From NCBI GenBank assembly GCA_002878065.1, contig PNIN01000038.1, positions 1 through 54,869 of the forward strand: a DNA stretch of 54,869 nt, written 5' to 3'. Of this stretch, positions 45,856-53,068 are shown one piece after another. The position numbers were made by a program, and so were the translations under genes. The DNA is from Calditerrivibrio nitroreducens (GTDB lineage Bacteria; Chrysiogenota; Deferribacteres; Deferribacterales; Calditerrivibrionaceae). How positions within the stretch are numbered: the first letter of the stretch is position 1; the number at the start of each line of letters is the position of its first letter. The notes under the pieces are model-generated. The model saw only the letters and a program-made list of their open reading frames with translations. It ran no database searches and was not told the origin of the DNA.

Positions 45856-46962
45856 TTAATCCAATTTTTTTATGATATCAGGGGTAATTTCCTCAAATTT
45901 TAAGATTTTATCACCACCGTAATCCATCATAAAATTTTTAGCATCGTTTTCGGATACAAAAGGGATAAGTTCTTTACCCATAGGCCCAAGCACTCTGCTA
46001 CCAATTACATAGTATGCTTTTTTTCCATCTATGGATTTGAGAGTGTAATAATCAGTCACAACCATTTTAGTAAAATCATTTCTTGTTGTACCTTTTGCAT
46101 ATTTATGAGGTTCAAAATAAAATTTCATCATATCTTTTACACCGTCAAACACAAACCTACCATTTTTTGTCTTTATCTCCGCAGCCCAGTTTGGATATTT
46201 ATAAACGTACATTCCGCATACAGGACATTTCTCATCCTTGGAAAGGTGAATATGCTCTTCACTATTCTGTTCAAATCTTTTAACCTCCCATAGATAAAGT
46301 GCTACCGCCTGAGCTTTTTTTTCATCCAGTTCGCCACAGAGCTTTTCATTTACAATGGAAGCTTTGAGTTCATTGATCTTTTTAAATTTTCCTAAATCTA
46401 TAGGTTTACATACTGTATTATAAATCTTTTCCCCAACAGGATATATTGAGGTCTTCTTCTTATTTGCAAAAACTACAATATCTTCATTTAAAGACTCCAG
46501 AGCAATTCTAAAGGTCTCATCAAACCTTTTTATCACACCGCCGTGCTCTTTTGCAAACTTTTCAGCATCTTCCTTTTTCTCAAATGCAAGCTTGCTAACA
46601 GCAGACATAGTTCCCGGCACATTACTACCAACTACGTAATAAGCTTTTTCAGCATCGATAAACTTGTCGGATGCAACATCCACAACGAGGATTTTGTCTA
46701 TTTTATTTTTAATGGAATCGTAATCAAAGGCAAGGCACCTTATGGAGCAATACTGTTTATAATCACCATTTTTGAGTTTTACAGCATGGTTTGTCTTGTA
46801 GTAGCTTTTTAGATTCATACCACAAATGGGACACCAGTGCTTTGCTTCCCCTTTTTGAAGTAGAGTCGGCTCGTGTGTGGGTAGTTTTGAAAATTCAGCA
46901 TATACTGAAAAAGCAAAAAGAGAAAAAACTATTAAAAACAATATCTTTTGAAATTTAAACAT
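45856..46962 (-). CDS. Double NosL-domain periplasmic protein (copper chaperone type)
   Basis: A 368-residue exported protein with signal peptide (cleavage near YA-EFS, residue 22) and no lipobox. It has two NosL domains: the first with CPICGM (Cys44-Met49) and GTMS at ~117, the second with CPVCGM (Cys246-Met251) and LGPMGKELIPF at ~325. Between them (about 175-230) lies a segment like a small cytochrome c without CxxCH (VGEKIYNTVCK...LDEKKAQAVALYLWEVKR), with cysteines at 185 and 209. NosL binds Cu(I) for NosZ maturation; nosZ is not here and cbb3 oxidase is next door. It has its own strong promoter and a GGAGG box. It leads the downstream ABC operon. Confidence 0.87.
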   Translation of the reverse strand: MFKFQKILFLIVFSLFAFSVYAEFSKLPTHEPTLLQKGEAKHWCPICGMNLKSYYKTNHAVKLKNGDYKQYCSIRCLAFDYDSIKNKIDKILVVDVASDKFIDAEKAYYVVGSNVPGTMSAVSKLAFEKKEDAEKFAKEHGGVIKRFDETFRIALESLNEDIVVFANKKKTSIYPVGEKIYNTVCKPIDLGKFKKINELKASIVNEKLCGELDEKKAQAVALYLWEVKRFEQNSEEHIHLSKDEKCPVCGMYVYKYPNWAAEIKTKNGRFVFDGVKDMMKFYFEPHKYAKGTTRNDFTKMVVTDYYTLKSIDGKKAYYVIGSRVLGPMGKELIPFVSENDAKNFMMDYGGDKILKFEEITPDIIKKLD

Positions 46963-46986
46963 AGAAACACCTCCTTATTTTCAAAA

Positions 46987-47015
46987 ATGATATGTTTGTT
47001 TATTTATTTTGTCAA
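46987..47015 (-). promoter_or_regulatory. Promoter of the NosL-ABC operon
   Basis: On the minus strand -35 TTGACA (47010-47015) and -10 TATCAT (46987-46992) have an ideal 17-nt spacer. The leader is about 20 nt and ends in a strong GGAGGTG box. Confidence 0.75.
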
Positions 47016-47080
47016 GAATTAATATTACTGCCGTCACCCCATTTTTTGCACCCCTAAACTATATACTGTGGCAAAACTAC

Positions 47081-47115
47081 GTGTTTGCCTATAGATGAAT
47101 TATCTAGGCAAATAC
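47081..47115. other. Imperfect hairpin in the NosL/porin gap, overlapping a short unexplained peptide frame
   Basis: In the 317-nt gap after the porin terminator, TTTGCC-TA-TAGAT-GAATT-ATCTA-GGCAAA folds into an 11-bp stem with a 2-nt bulge (47084-47112), extended by GTG/TAC. On the minus strand a frame from a TTG runs about 43 codons (GIDFGTMKQSTSANIRIF, then FGLAKMKGKK) to a TAA inside this hairpin. It has no ribosome site. It may be a remnant or a regulatory structure. Confidence 0.4.
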
Positions 47116-47229
47116 ACAGGTCTGCCACTATTTTTCTTCCCTTTCATTTTAGCAAGGCCAAATATTCTAATATTCGCACTAGTTGACTGTTTCATTGTTC
47201 CAAAATCAATACCTAAATAATAAATCAAC

Positions 47230-47256
47230 AAAAAAAGGGTGGCATAAAGCCACCCC
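47230..47256 (-). terminator. Rho-independent terminator of the porin gene
   Basis: On the minus strand GGGTGGC / GCCACCC (47249-47255 with 47237-47243), 5-nt loop, then seven T, about 25 nt after the porin stop. Confidence 0.88.
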
Positions 47257-47279
47257 GTAAGATCGTATCTACAAAATTA

Positions 47280-48959
47280 TTAGTATCTGTAAGTCATTTT
47301 TAGGTAAAAATCAGTCACTTTATCCACTACTGGCATCATTACATTATAAGGGATTACATCTTCTATTTTCATTGGTGCTCCCATAGGGCTGCCACTTCCT
47401 GTGTATTTGTAATCAGTATACATTACACCCAGAGTTGCAAAGAAATTGTCCCCTACTATTGGCTGATGATAATATGCCTCATATACCTGACCACGAGTAG
47501 CAAGCTTAGCAGCATCAGTTGTAGCCATAAATGGAAGCCAATATTTACTACCCCAGTTGTATTCAACGCCAAGCTTACCTTTTGTGTAAGGAAGCTCTGG
47601 AGTCATTACACCAACCCAAATAGACTGACCTGTCCTTGACTTGCCGTCAAGCAACTTATCTTGCCCCATAAACTTATACATAGGATTAGCTGAACTACCA
47701 TCTGGATGAGTCTTACTCAAAGAATAAGCGGCAAACCAGTCAAAACCAAAAGTCTTACCCTGAGCCATTATAGAATGAAGCTCTATATCCCCCACTTTAC
47801 TTGTGGGCTCAATCCTTGATATGTATCCTCCAAAATTCGGTACCATTACATAGGTCGGATTAGAGCTGTTATCGTAACCACCAGATCTAACAAAAAATGG
47901 GAAAACTGATGTGCCCACAAATCCATCTGTGATACCTGCACCATAAGCATAATTGTACCACAGCTTATATTGATCATTGTCAAAAGCTTTTAGAATAAAA
48001 CCATAGAAATGGACATCGTTTACATCAGCTGTGGAATTTAGAGAGTTGTAAGTACCATATTGTCCTTCAAATCCCTGACCATAACACACTTTAAAATTAA
48101 GCCCCGGTATACCAGTAACATCTTCAAGATCGAATCCAAGAGAAGCACCATCAAAGTTCATCTGTATAATAGATCCCAATGGTGAACCACCAAGCACGGC
48201 ATTTTCATGGTTTTCCATACCTGCACCATAAGCAGCCGGTCTTCTACCAAGAGAAAAATGATATGGCACAGGACCAATATTATTGGAATATACAAAATAA
48301 GCTCTTTCTACGTGGATAGAATCATCCCCAGGCACTTGACCGGAATTCATATCCATATTCATACTGCCCATAGTGCCATTAAAAAAATGCTCCGAAATAG
48401 ACTCACCAAATGCTTTATACATCACAAGACGACCGGTAAAAGAGATATTTTCGTTTACCTTGCTGCTCATCCTGACTCTAAGTCTATTCGTCATAAAAAA
48501 GTCATTATTTGTGTCATATTTTTTTACTTTAGTAGGATTAAAAAAACCTTGACCCTGAAACATAGTTTGATAATTTTGCATTGTGGCCGGAATATAACCA
48601 CCCATGCCATTAGACATCGTAGCATATGTATTATTAACTGAACCTGGAGCAAAATTATACATTGCACCATTTGCAATATCATTCATCATATTTCTTAGTT
48701 TACCCTGCAATTCATCATTCAATCCCCTGACATCATTAAACTGCATACTATCCACTCTTGTCATAAACTCGACGCCGAGGCTCACCTTGTCGGTGACGGT
48801 GTGCTGCTGCATTTTGTTCATTTCTTTTGACATTGCATCCACTTTTGATTGAAGATCTGCGATCTGGGATTTCAAAGCTACCAGGTCAACTTCCTGAGCA
48901 GATGCAAAAGTAACCCCACATAGAAGTCCTGCTGCCATTAAAGCGATTAACTTTTTCAT
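47280..48959 (-). CDS. DUF3373-type outer-membrane porin
   Basis: A 559-residue outer-membrane protein. The signal peptide is cleaved near ASA-QEV (residue ~22). A short coiled-coil (LVALKSQIADLQSKVDAMSKEM) like that of porins with a periplasmic trimer stalk follows. The rest is beta-barrel-like with alternating aromatic strands, ending in the terminal aromatic KMTYRY required for BAM recognition. The plan matches DUF3373 proteins of Deferribacteres and relatives, from memory. The pore substrate is unknown. GGAGGTAAC precedes the ATG and a strong terminator follows. Confidence 0.85.
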   Translation of the reverse strand: MKKLIALMAAGLLCGVTFASAQEVDLVALKSQIADLQSKVDAMSKEMNKMQQHTVTDKVSLGVEFMTRVDSMQFNDVRGLNDELQGKLRNMMNDIANGAMYNFAPGSVNNTYATMSNGMGGYIPATMQNYQTMFQGQGFFNPTKVKKYDTNNDFFMTNRLRVRMSSKVNENISFTGRLVMYKAFGESISEHFFNGTMGSMNMDMNSGQVPGDDSIHVERAYFVYSNNIGPVPYHFSLGRRPAAYGAGMENHENAVLGGSPLGSIIQMNFDGASLGFDLEDVTGIPGLNFKVCYGQGFEGQYGTYNSLNSTADVNDVHFYGFILKAFDNDQYKLWYNYAYGAGITDGFVGTSVFPFFVRSGGYDNSSNPTYVMVPNFGGYISRIEPTSKVGDIELHSIMAQGKTFGFDWFAAYSLSKTHPDGSSANPMYKFMGQDKLLDGKSRTGQSIWVGVMTPELPYTKGKLGVEYNWGSKYWLPFMATTDAAKLATRGQVYEAYYHQPIVGDNFFATLGVMYTDYKYTGSGSPMGAPMKIEDVIPYNVMMPVVDKVTDFYLKMTYRY

Positions 48960-49113
48960 GTTACCTCCATAACATTTTTTTTAATAAACTACAAATTTTA
49001 TAATTGCTTAACCCTTTTATAAAAATCTTTTGCTAAGAAAACATACTTCCTTACTATGTTAATAAACTAAAAATAGGCAGAGGATCACCCCCCGCCATTT
49101 TAAAGTCTAAATT

Positions 49114-49419
49114 CTAACCGCAAGTTTCTGGTTGGTCAGAGTCGAGAGCATGTCCACGAAGATATTCAAAAACATTCTCAGCATTGGCTTTTTTGCCATT
49201 TTTCTTTACGCATGCCTCAATTTTACCTTTGAGCGCATCCCACTGTTTTTGTGTTTTACTTGTGGGTGAAAGAGCTGGTACACCTGCTTTAGAACCATCA
49301 TGGCATACTGTTCTACACTCACCTTTCCACTCTCTTTTACCTTTTCTTGCATCACCAGCAGCAAAAGCAGCTGATACAGCAAAAGCAGCTATTAAAGCTA
49401 CAGCAACAAGTTTTTTCAT
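49114..49419 (-). CDS. Small periplasmic cytochrome c-like protein with CxxxCH motif
   Basis: A 101-residue exported protein with signal peptide (cleavage near AFA-AGDA, residue 21). The only heme-type motif is CRTVCH, that is C-x3-C-H instead of C-x2-C-H, followed by DGSKAGVPALSPTSKTQKQWDALK, a pattern shared with small class I cytochromes. Two further cysteines lie at IEACVKK and at the end (PETCG). If heme is attached, the spacing is unusual; alternatively the cysteines form disulfides. A strong GGAGG box lies upstream. It sits between the TorD-like chaperone gene and the porin, and its function is unknown. Confidence 0.72.
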   Translation of the reverse strand: MKKLVAVALIAAFAVSAAFAAGDARKGKREWKGECRTVCHDGSKAGVPALSPTSKTQKQWDALKGKIEACVKKNGKKANAENVFEYLRGHALDSDQPETCG

Positions 49420-49483
49420 AATACTACCTCCTTTTTTTTAGGCTATTTAGCCTTTTTATTGCTTATTTGTAATATTCAAATTT

Positions 49484-50134
49484 TCAAATATTTTTTCCAC
49501 AAAAAAACTCAAAAAACCTATCTAATTCCTCAACAAAGAGACTCAAGAAATCTGAAATAGCTTTAAAATACTCAAGCTTAGCCCCATTCTTTAGCCTTTT
49601 ACAAAATTCCTCTTTCATAGGTAGCATATAATCTTTCACCACTATAAAAGCTGCAGGCACACTATCCGCATTCCCTTCAGCCATCTTTTTTAGCATGACA
49701 CTTAAAAACTCCAGCATAACGTAAAGATTGTCCTCTATCTCTTTCATATCCTCTTTGAGGGCAAAACCATGATCCATCATTAATTCCCTGAGCTTAAGAG
49801 TGGAATCCCTCAATACAAGCCCTTCTTCAGAAGTATAGACAGAGGAATAAAGCGGAGCCACCACACCTTCCAGATTTGCTTTGAAAAGCCTTACGTATTC
49901 CACTTCCATATTTTCCATATCCGGTAGCTTTGGCAATGAAACCCCATACTCTTCAGCCGCAAGCAACTTGAAATCTTCGTAGTAATCTTTTATCGATTTA
50001 TATACTTCCACAAATGGATATCTATACAAAAGCGATAGATATGCAGCTATATCCGATAGGTAGGCGATATACTCCAAAAAATCCTGCCCATCTTTCTCAT
50101 CGATCCATTTGGTCTCTTTCATATCAAAAATCAA
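49484..50134 (-). CDS. TorD/DmsD-family molybdoenzyme chaperone
   Basis: A 216-residue, all-helical cytoplasmic protein with the pattern AYLSLLYRYPF, VEYVRLFKANLEGVVAPLYSSVY and a C-terminal AISDFLSLFVEEL. This is the plan of TorD/NarJ/DmsD-type chaperones that bind Tat signals and assist Mo-cofactor insertion; the YxRLF...P-Y-SVY block is the clearest signature. I start at a TTG (50134) because GAGAGG lies 5 nt before it; the ATG at 50122 is too far from that box. No molybdoenzyme gene lies in the window, so the client is elsewhere. Confidence 0.75.
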   Translation of the reverse strand: MIFDMKETKWIDEKDGQDFLEYIAYLSDIAAYLSLLYRYPFVEVYKSIKDYYEDFKLLAAEEYGVSLPKLPDMENMEVEYVRLFKANLEGVVAPLYSSVYTSEEGLVLRDSTLKLRELMMDHGFALKEDMKEIEDNLYVMLEFLSVMLKKMAEGNADSVPAAFIVVKDYMLPMKEEFCKRLKNGAKLEYFKAISDFLSLFVEELDRFFEFFCGKNI

Positions 50135-50220
50135 AATAACCTCTCTTTTTTTTTTACATAATAGCAATTTTTAAAATTTTGTAAAGAGTTTTTTTGTATA
50201 CAATATACAATTTATTCACA

Positions 50221-50616
50221 TTAATCATACACAATAAAATAGGTAAAATATACATCTTTGACAATATCTTTGCCGTAATAACTATTTAAGACTTTTTTTA
50301 TCTTTAATTTCATCTCCTCTTTCCCTGCCTCTGATTTTATATCTTTTGAATCAGCAAGAGCTTCAGAAATCATCGCTGTTACCCTTTTTCTATCCTCTTC
50401 CACCACGAGAGCCGATTTTTCATCTGACAACTCCAAATAAAGGTTAATGTTAGCACTTTTGTACTCATTACTACTTGTACTTACTATGATACCATCAATC
50501 TTAACCTTTTGCTTGTTGTAAGGTTTAAGCTGGGCGGTAAATTTTTCCTTATAAATTAAAAAGATTATGATCGAAAGAATTATAAAAATACCAATGATTT
50601 TAAAAACTATCTTCAT
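50221..50616 (-). CDS. FliL-like single-span protein (orphan)
   Basis: A 131-residue protein with one N-terminal span (about 5-22) and a periplasmic FliL-type domain: NINLYLELSDEKSALVVEEDRKRV, then AMISEALADSKDIKSEAGKEEM and the ending VKDVYFTYFIVYD. FliL surrounds the flagellar stator; the closing YFT-F-V is its hallmark. No other flagellar gene is near. It may be a flagellar FliL outside its operon, or a paralogue with another job. It ends 54 nt before the TorD-like gene. Confidence 0.72.
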   Translation of the reverse strand: MKIVFKIIGIFIILSIIIFLIYKEKFTAQLKPYNKQKVKIDGIIVSTSSNEYKSANINLYLELSDEKSALVVEEDRKRVTAMISEALADSKDIKSEAGKEEMKLKIKKVLNSYYGKDIVKDVYFTYFIVYD

Positions 50617-50678
50617 CAGGCACCACCTTAAAAGCTATACTTCGATACTTTTTATACTAAAAGTTAACCTAAAAAATT

Positions 50679-51281
50679 TTACTTATCCTTGCCAGCCTGA
50701 TTTATCAACGCTTTGATATCTATAGATTTCATACGAATACTGAGTATCTTTGCATCCTTATCGCCCAATGTTTCTGCATAATGGGGAATTTTGGAACTGA
50801 AAGATATTGAATCTCCCTCTTCCAATGTCACAACATCATTATTCAAATACATCCTTATCCCCCCTTCTAAGATATACATAAACTCATACCCTTCATGGCT
50901 AAAAAGTTTTTTTTCCCTCGGCTCCGATCTAATTGTCACCACAAACGACTCAAAAATATCGTTATTTTTTATATGTGCCAGCTCTTCATAGATATACCCA
51001 TGCTTTGCCCCTTCCCTGTAGGCGATTTTCCTTTCATTTTTTTTTTCTAAATAGTATTCTTTAAAGTCCAAATCATCTTCAAAGAAGTAAACCATCTTGA
51101 CATTTAATACCTTTGCAATCTTTGCAAGTGTGGTAATGGGGGGAGTGACCACATTGTTTTCTATCTGTGATATCAGAGCTTTTGAAAAGCCTGTGAAATT
51201 TGCCACATCCTGCAAAGTCAGATTCCTCATGTGGCGCAATCTTTTGATCCTTTCCCCGATATTTATATTAAATTCCTCCAT
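50679..51281 (-). CDS. XRE-type regulator with C-terminal cupin domain
   Basis: A 200-residue repressor: Cro/CI helix-turn-helix at about residues 8-62 (RIKRLRHMRNLTLQDVANFT, then ISQIENNVVTPPITTLAKIA) and a cupin domain at about 110-185 (EPREKKLFSHEGYEFMYILEGG, YAETLGDKDA). The cupin probably binds a small effector. GAGGT lies 5 nt before the ATG. It is monocistronic, between selD and the FliL-like gene, and its target is not evident. Family members often control nutrient or redox genes. Confidence 0.88.
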   Translation of the reverse strand: MEEFNINIGERIKRLRHMRNLTLQDVANFTGFSKALISQIENNVVTPPITTLAKIAKVLNVKMVYFFEDDLDFKEYYLEKKNERKIAYREGAKHGYIYEELAHIKNNDIFESFVVTIRSEPREKKLFSHEGYEFMYILEGGIRMYLNNDVVTLEEGDSISFSSKIPHYAETLGDKDAKILSIRMKSIDIKALINQAGKDK

Positions 51282-51382
51282 ACAGACCTCATAAAATTAT
51301 TATAGTTTAGCATTGCTTAATTTTTTTAAATTGTCAAGCGATTTTAATATTTGAAAGTAACATTGGTATTTAGATTGTAAAT

Positions 51383-52411
51383 CTAAATAAATTTTAAAAA
51401 GAGATCATCTTTAATAGGTTTTGCAACACCAATTATGGAAGATTTATAACCGGCATTCATAAGTTCTTCATTCAACTTTGAAGCATCCTTCTCTGAAACG
51501 GCCATTAGAAGCCCTCCGGATGTTTGTGGATCAAACATTGCGATTTCTATTGAAATATTTCGATTTAAATAGAGATATTTTCCGGCAAGAAACTGTTTAT
51601 TGTAATAAGCGCCGGCAGGAATTATACCCATGTTGGCGAATTCCAACGTGTTTGGTAAAAAATTAAGCTTATCCACAAAAATTTCAAACAATTTGTTTGA
51701 ACCCGAAGCCATCTCAAAGGCATGCCCCCCCAGTCCAAATCCGGTAACATCGGTGAGGGCGGAAACATCGTATCTTTTTACGATCTTTGAAGCCTGATAA
51801 TTTGAAGTGATCATTGTATCAATAACATTCACTTCATCTTCCCTTGATGCAATCTCTCCTTTTACTGCGGTGGATATGATTCCTATACCAAGTGGCTTCG
51901 TGTATATGAGAAGATCACCCTCCCTAACACCAACATTTTTGTAATATCTACCATCAGTAATCAGACCTGTCACGGCAAAACCAAGCTTGACCTCCGCATC
52001 ATCAACTGTATGACCACCAATCAACGAACATTTTACCTTTGTAAACTCATCACACGCCCCCTGCATCATTTCAGATATAATCGACTCATCAATATCACAA
52101 CTATACATAAGCACAGAAAGGGCATTGATGGGATCACCCCCCATAGCAAAAATATCACTCATGGAATTGATGGCGGATATTCTGCCGAAGGTATAGGGAT
52201 CATCACAGACAGGCGTAATAAAGTCAACTGTATGAATAAGATACTTATTCTCATCCAATTTAAACACACCGGCATCGTCGTTTGTTTCAAATGCCACAAG
52301 GACATTTTCATCCCGATATATTTTCAATCCACCTAAAGCCTTCTGTAAGCCCTCCGGGCTTATCTTGGCGGCTCAGCCGGCAGCTTTCACGAGGTGAGTA
52401 AGCTTGATCAC
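51383..52411 (-). CDS. selD: Selenide, water dikinase (selenophosphate synthetase), Sec-containing
   Basis: Makes selenophosphate from selenide and ATP, the donor for selenocysteine and selenouridine. The true start is a GTG at 52411 with GAGG 6 nt upstream. The N-terminal LTHLVKAAG-U-AAKISPEGL reads through an in-frame TGA (52373-52375) at codon 13, the catalytic Sec/Cys position, with Lys16 next. A TTG-started reading from 52327 would lack the active site. Core motifs follow: DDAGVFKLDENKYLIHTVDF, ISAINSMSDIFAMGGDP, GGHTVDDAEVK and DVTGFGLGGHAFEMA. The total is 342 residues, typical for SelD. It follows yedF by 13 nt. Sec in SelD implies that SelA, SelB and tRNA-Sec exist elsewhere in the genome. 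Confidence 0.9.
52346..52375 (-). promoter_or_regulatory. selD UGA codon and SECIS-like hairpin
   Basis: In mRNA sense, ten nt after the UGA (52373-52375) comes TAAGCCC / GGGCTTA, a perfect 7-bp stem with a GGA triloop (52353-52355); the loop begins 18 nt after the UGA. The flanks GCC and GGC can pair further out. Stem length and loop match those of the small selenoprotein gene at 34058-34074. Confidence 0.75.
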
Positions 52412-52424
52412 CTAAAACCTCATC

Positions 52425-53021
52425 CTAAACTCTTATTACTTTATCCGCATCAAACAGTCTTCTGGCAACTGTATATGCATCCGTCACAGACCCCACTAAA
52501 AGATTTTTTGTATCGATATTGAAGAAATTTAAACAGGTACCACAATTTAGTATCTCCACCCCATCAGCTTCAAGTTCTTTTAAAGCGGACACAATGTCAG
52601 ACTCCCTTGTGGTTATAAATACACCGGTGTTTACAAATATGATCGTTTTGGGTAGAGGGGATTGCTCCTTGAGATTTTTTAGAAAACCTGCCATCAAAAT
52701 CTTTCCCAGATCCAGATTTTCATGCCCAATTGTCTCAGATGTTATAAAAACTACTATATTTTTTGAAGGCTGTGATTCCGATTTCTGATCTGTCTGGGGT
52801 AAACTACAGCTAAACCCTTTAGCAACGGTAAATTTAAACTCACTGCCACTTTGATCGATTTCAAAGCTTACACCCTGACTTTCTAAGAATTTTGATACGT
52901 TTATCTTCGATACTTCACTATCCACAATGACGGTAAAGGTACCTTCGGTAATACTGTCAAGATATTTTTTAGTCATAATCACAGGTGTTGGACAAGGTTT
53001 CCCTCTTGCATCAATTACCAT
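52425..53021 (-). CDS. yedF: Selenium-metabolism sulfurtransferase-like protein YedF
   Basis: A 198-residue two-domain protein: an N-terminal TusA/SirA-like domain (about 1-70, GKPCPTPVIMTKKYL, Cys10) and a C-terminal DsrE-like domain (FITSETIGHENLDLGKILMAGF) ending with a GVEILNCGTC pair of cysteines. It matches the selenium-associated YedF family (TIGR03527), which sits next to selD and probably carries a selenium or sulfur intermediate. GAGGTG lies 7 nt before the ATG. The gap to selD is 13 nt, so they are one operon. Confidence 0.87.
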   Translation of the reverse strand: MVIDARGKPCPTPVIMTKKYLDSITEGTFTVIVDSEVSKINVSKFLESQGVSFEIDQSGSEFKFTVAKGFSCSLPQTDQKSESQPSKNIVVFITSETIGHENLDLGKILMAGFLKNLKEQSPLPKTIIFVNTGVFITTRESDIVSALKELEADGVEILNCGTCLNFFNIDTKNLLVGSVTDAYTVARRLFDADKVIRV

Positions 53022-53035
53022 ACACTCACCTCATA

Positions 53036-53058
53036 GAAAAGGCAGGATATACCCTGCC
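53036..53058 (-). terminator. Rho-independent terminator of the aminotransferase gene
   Basis: On the minus strand GGCAGG / CCTGCC with a 6-nt loop and then TTTTC, 10 nt after the aminotransferase stop and before yedF. The T-run is short. Confidence 0.7.
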
Positions 53059-53068
53059 TTTAGTGTCG

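Noticed and set aside
49450-49470. AGGCT-ATTT-AGCCT hairpin as a terminator of the TorD-like gene
   Set aside because: The T-run is on the plus-strand side only and no plus-strand gene ends here. It lies in the leader of the cytochrome gene, and a role is unclear.
51369-51387. TTTAGATT-GTA-AATCTAAA hairpin at the selD stop
   Set aside because: All-AT-rich 8-bp stem with no T-run after it; too weak to call a terminator.
51383-52327. SelD starting at the TTG at 52327
   Set aside because: This would remove the catalytic Sec and conserved N-terminus. The in-frame GTG at 52411 with GAGG is better.
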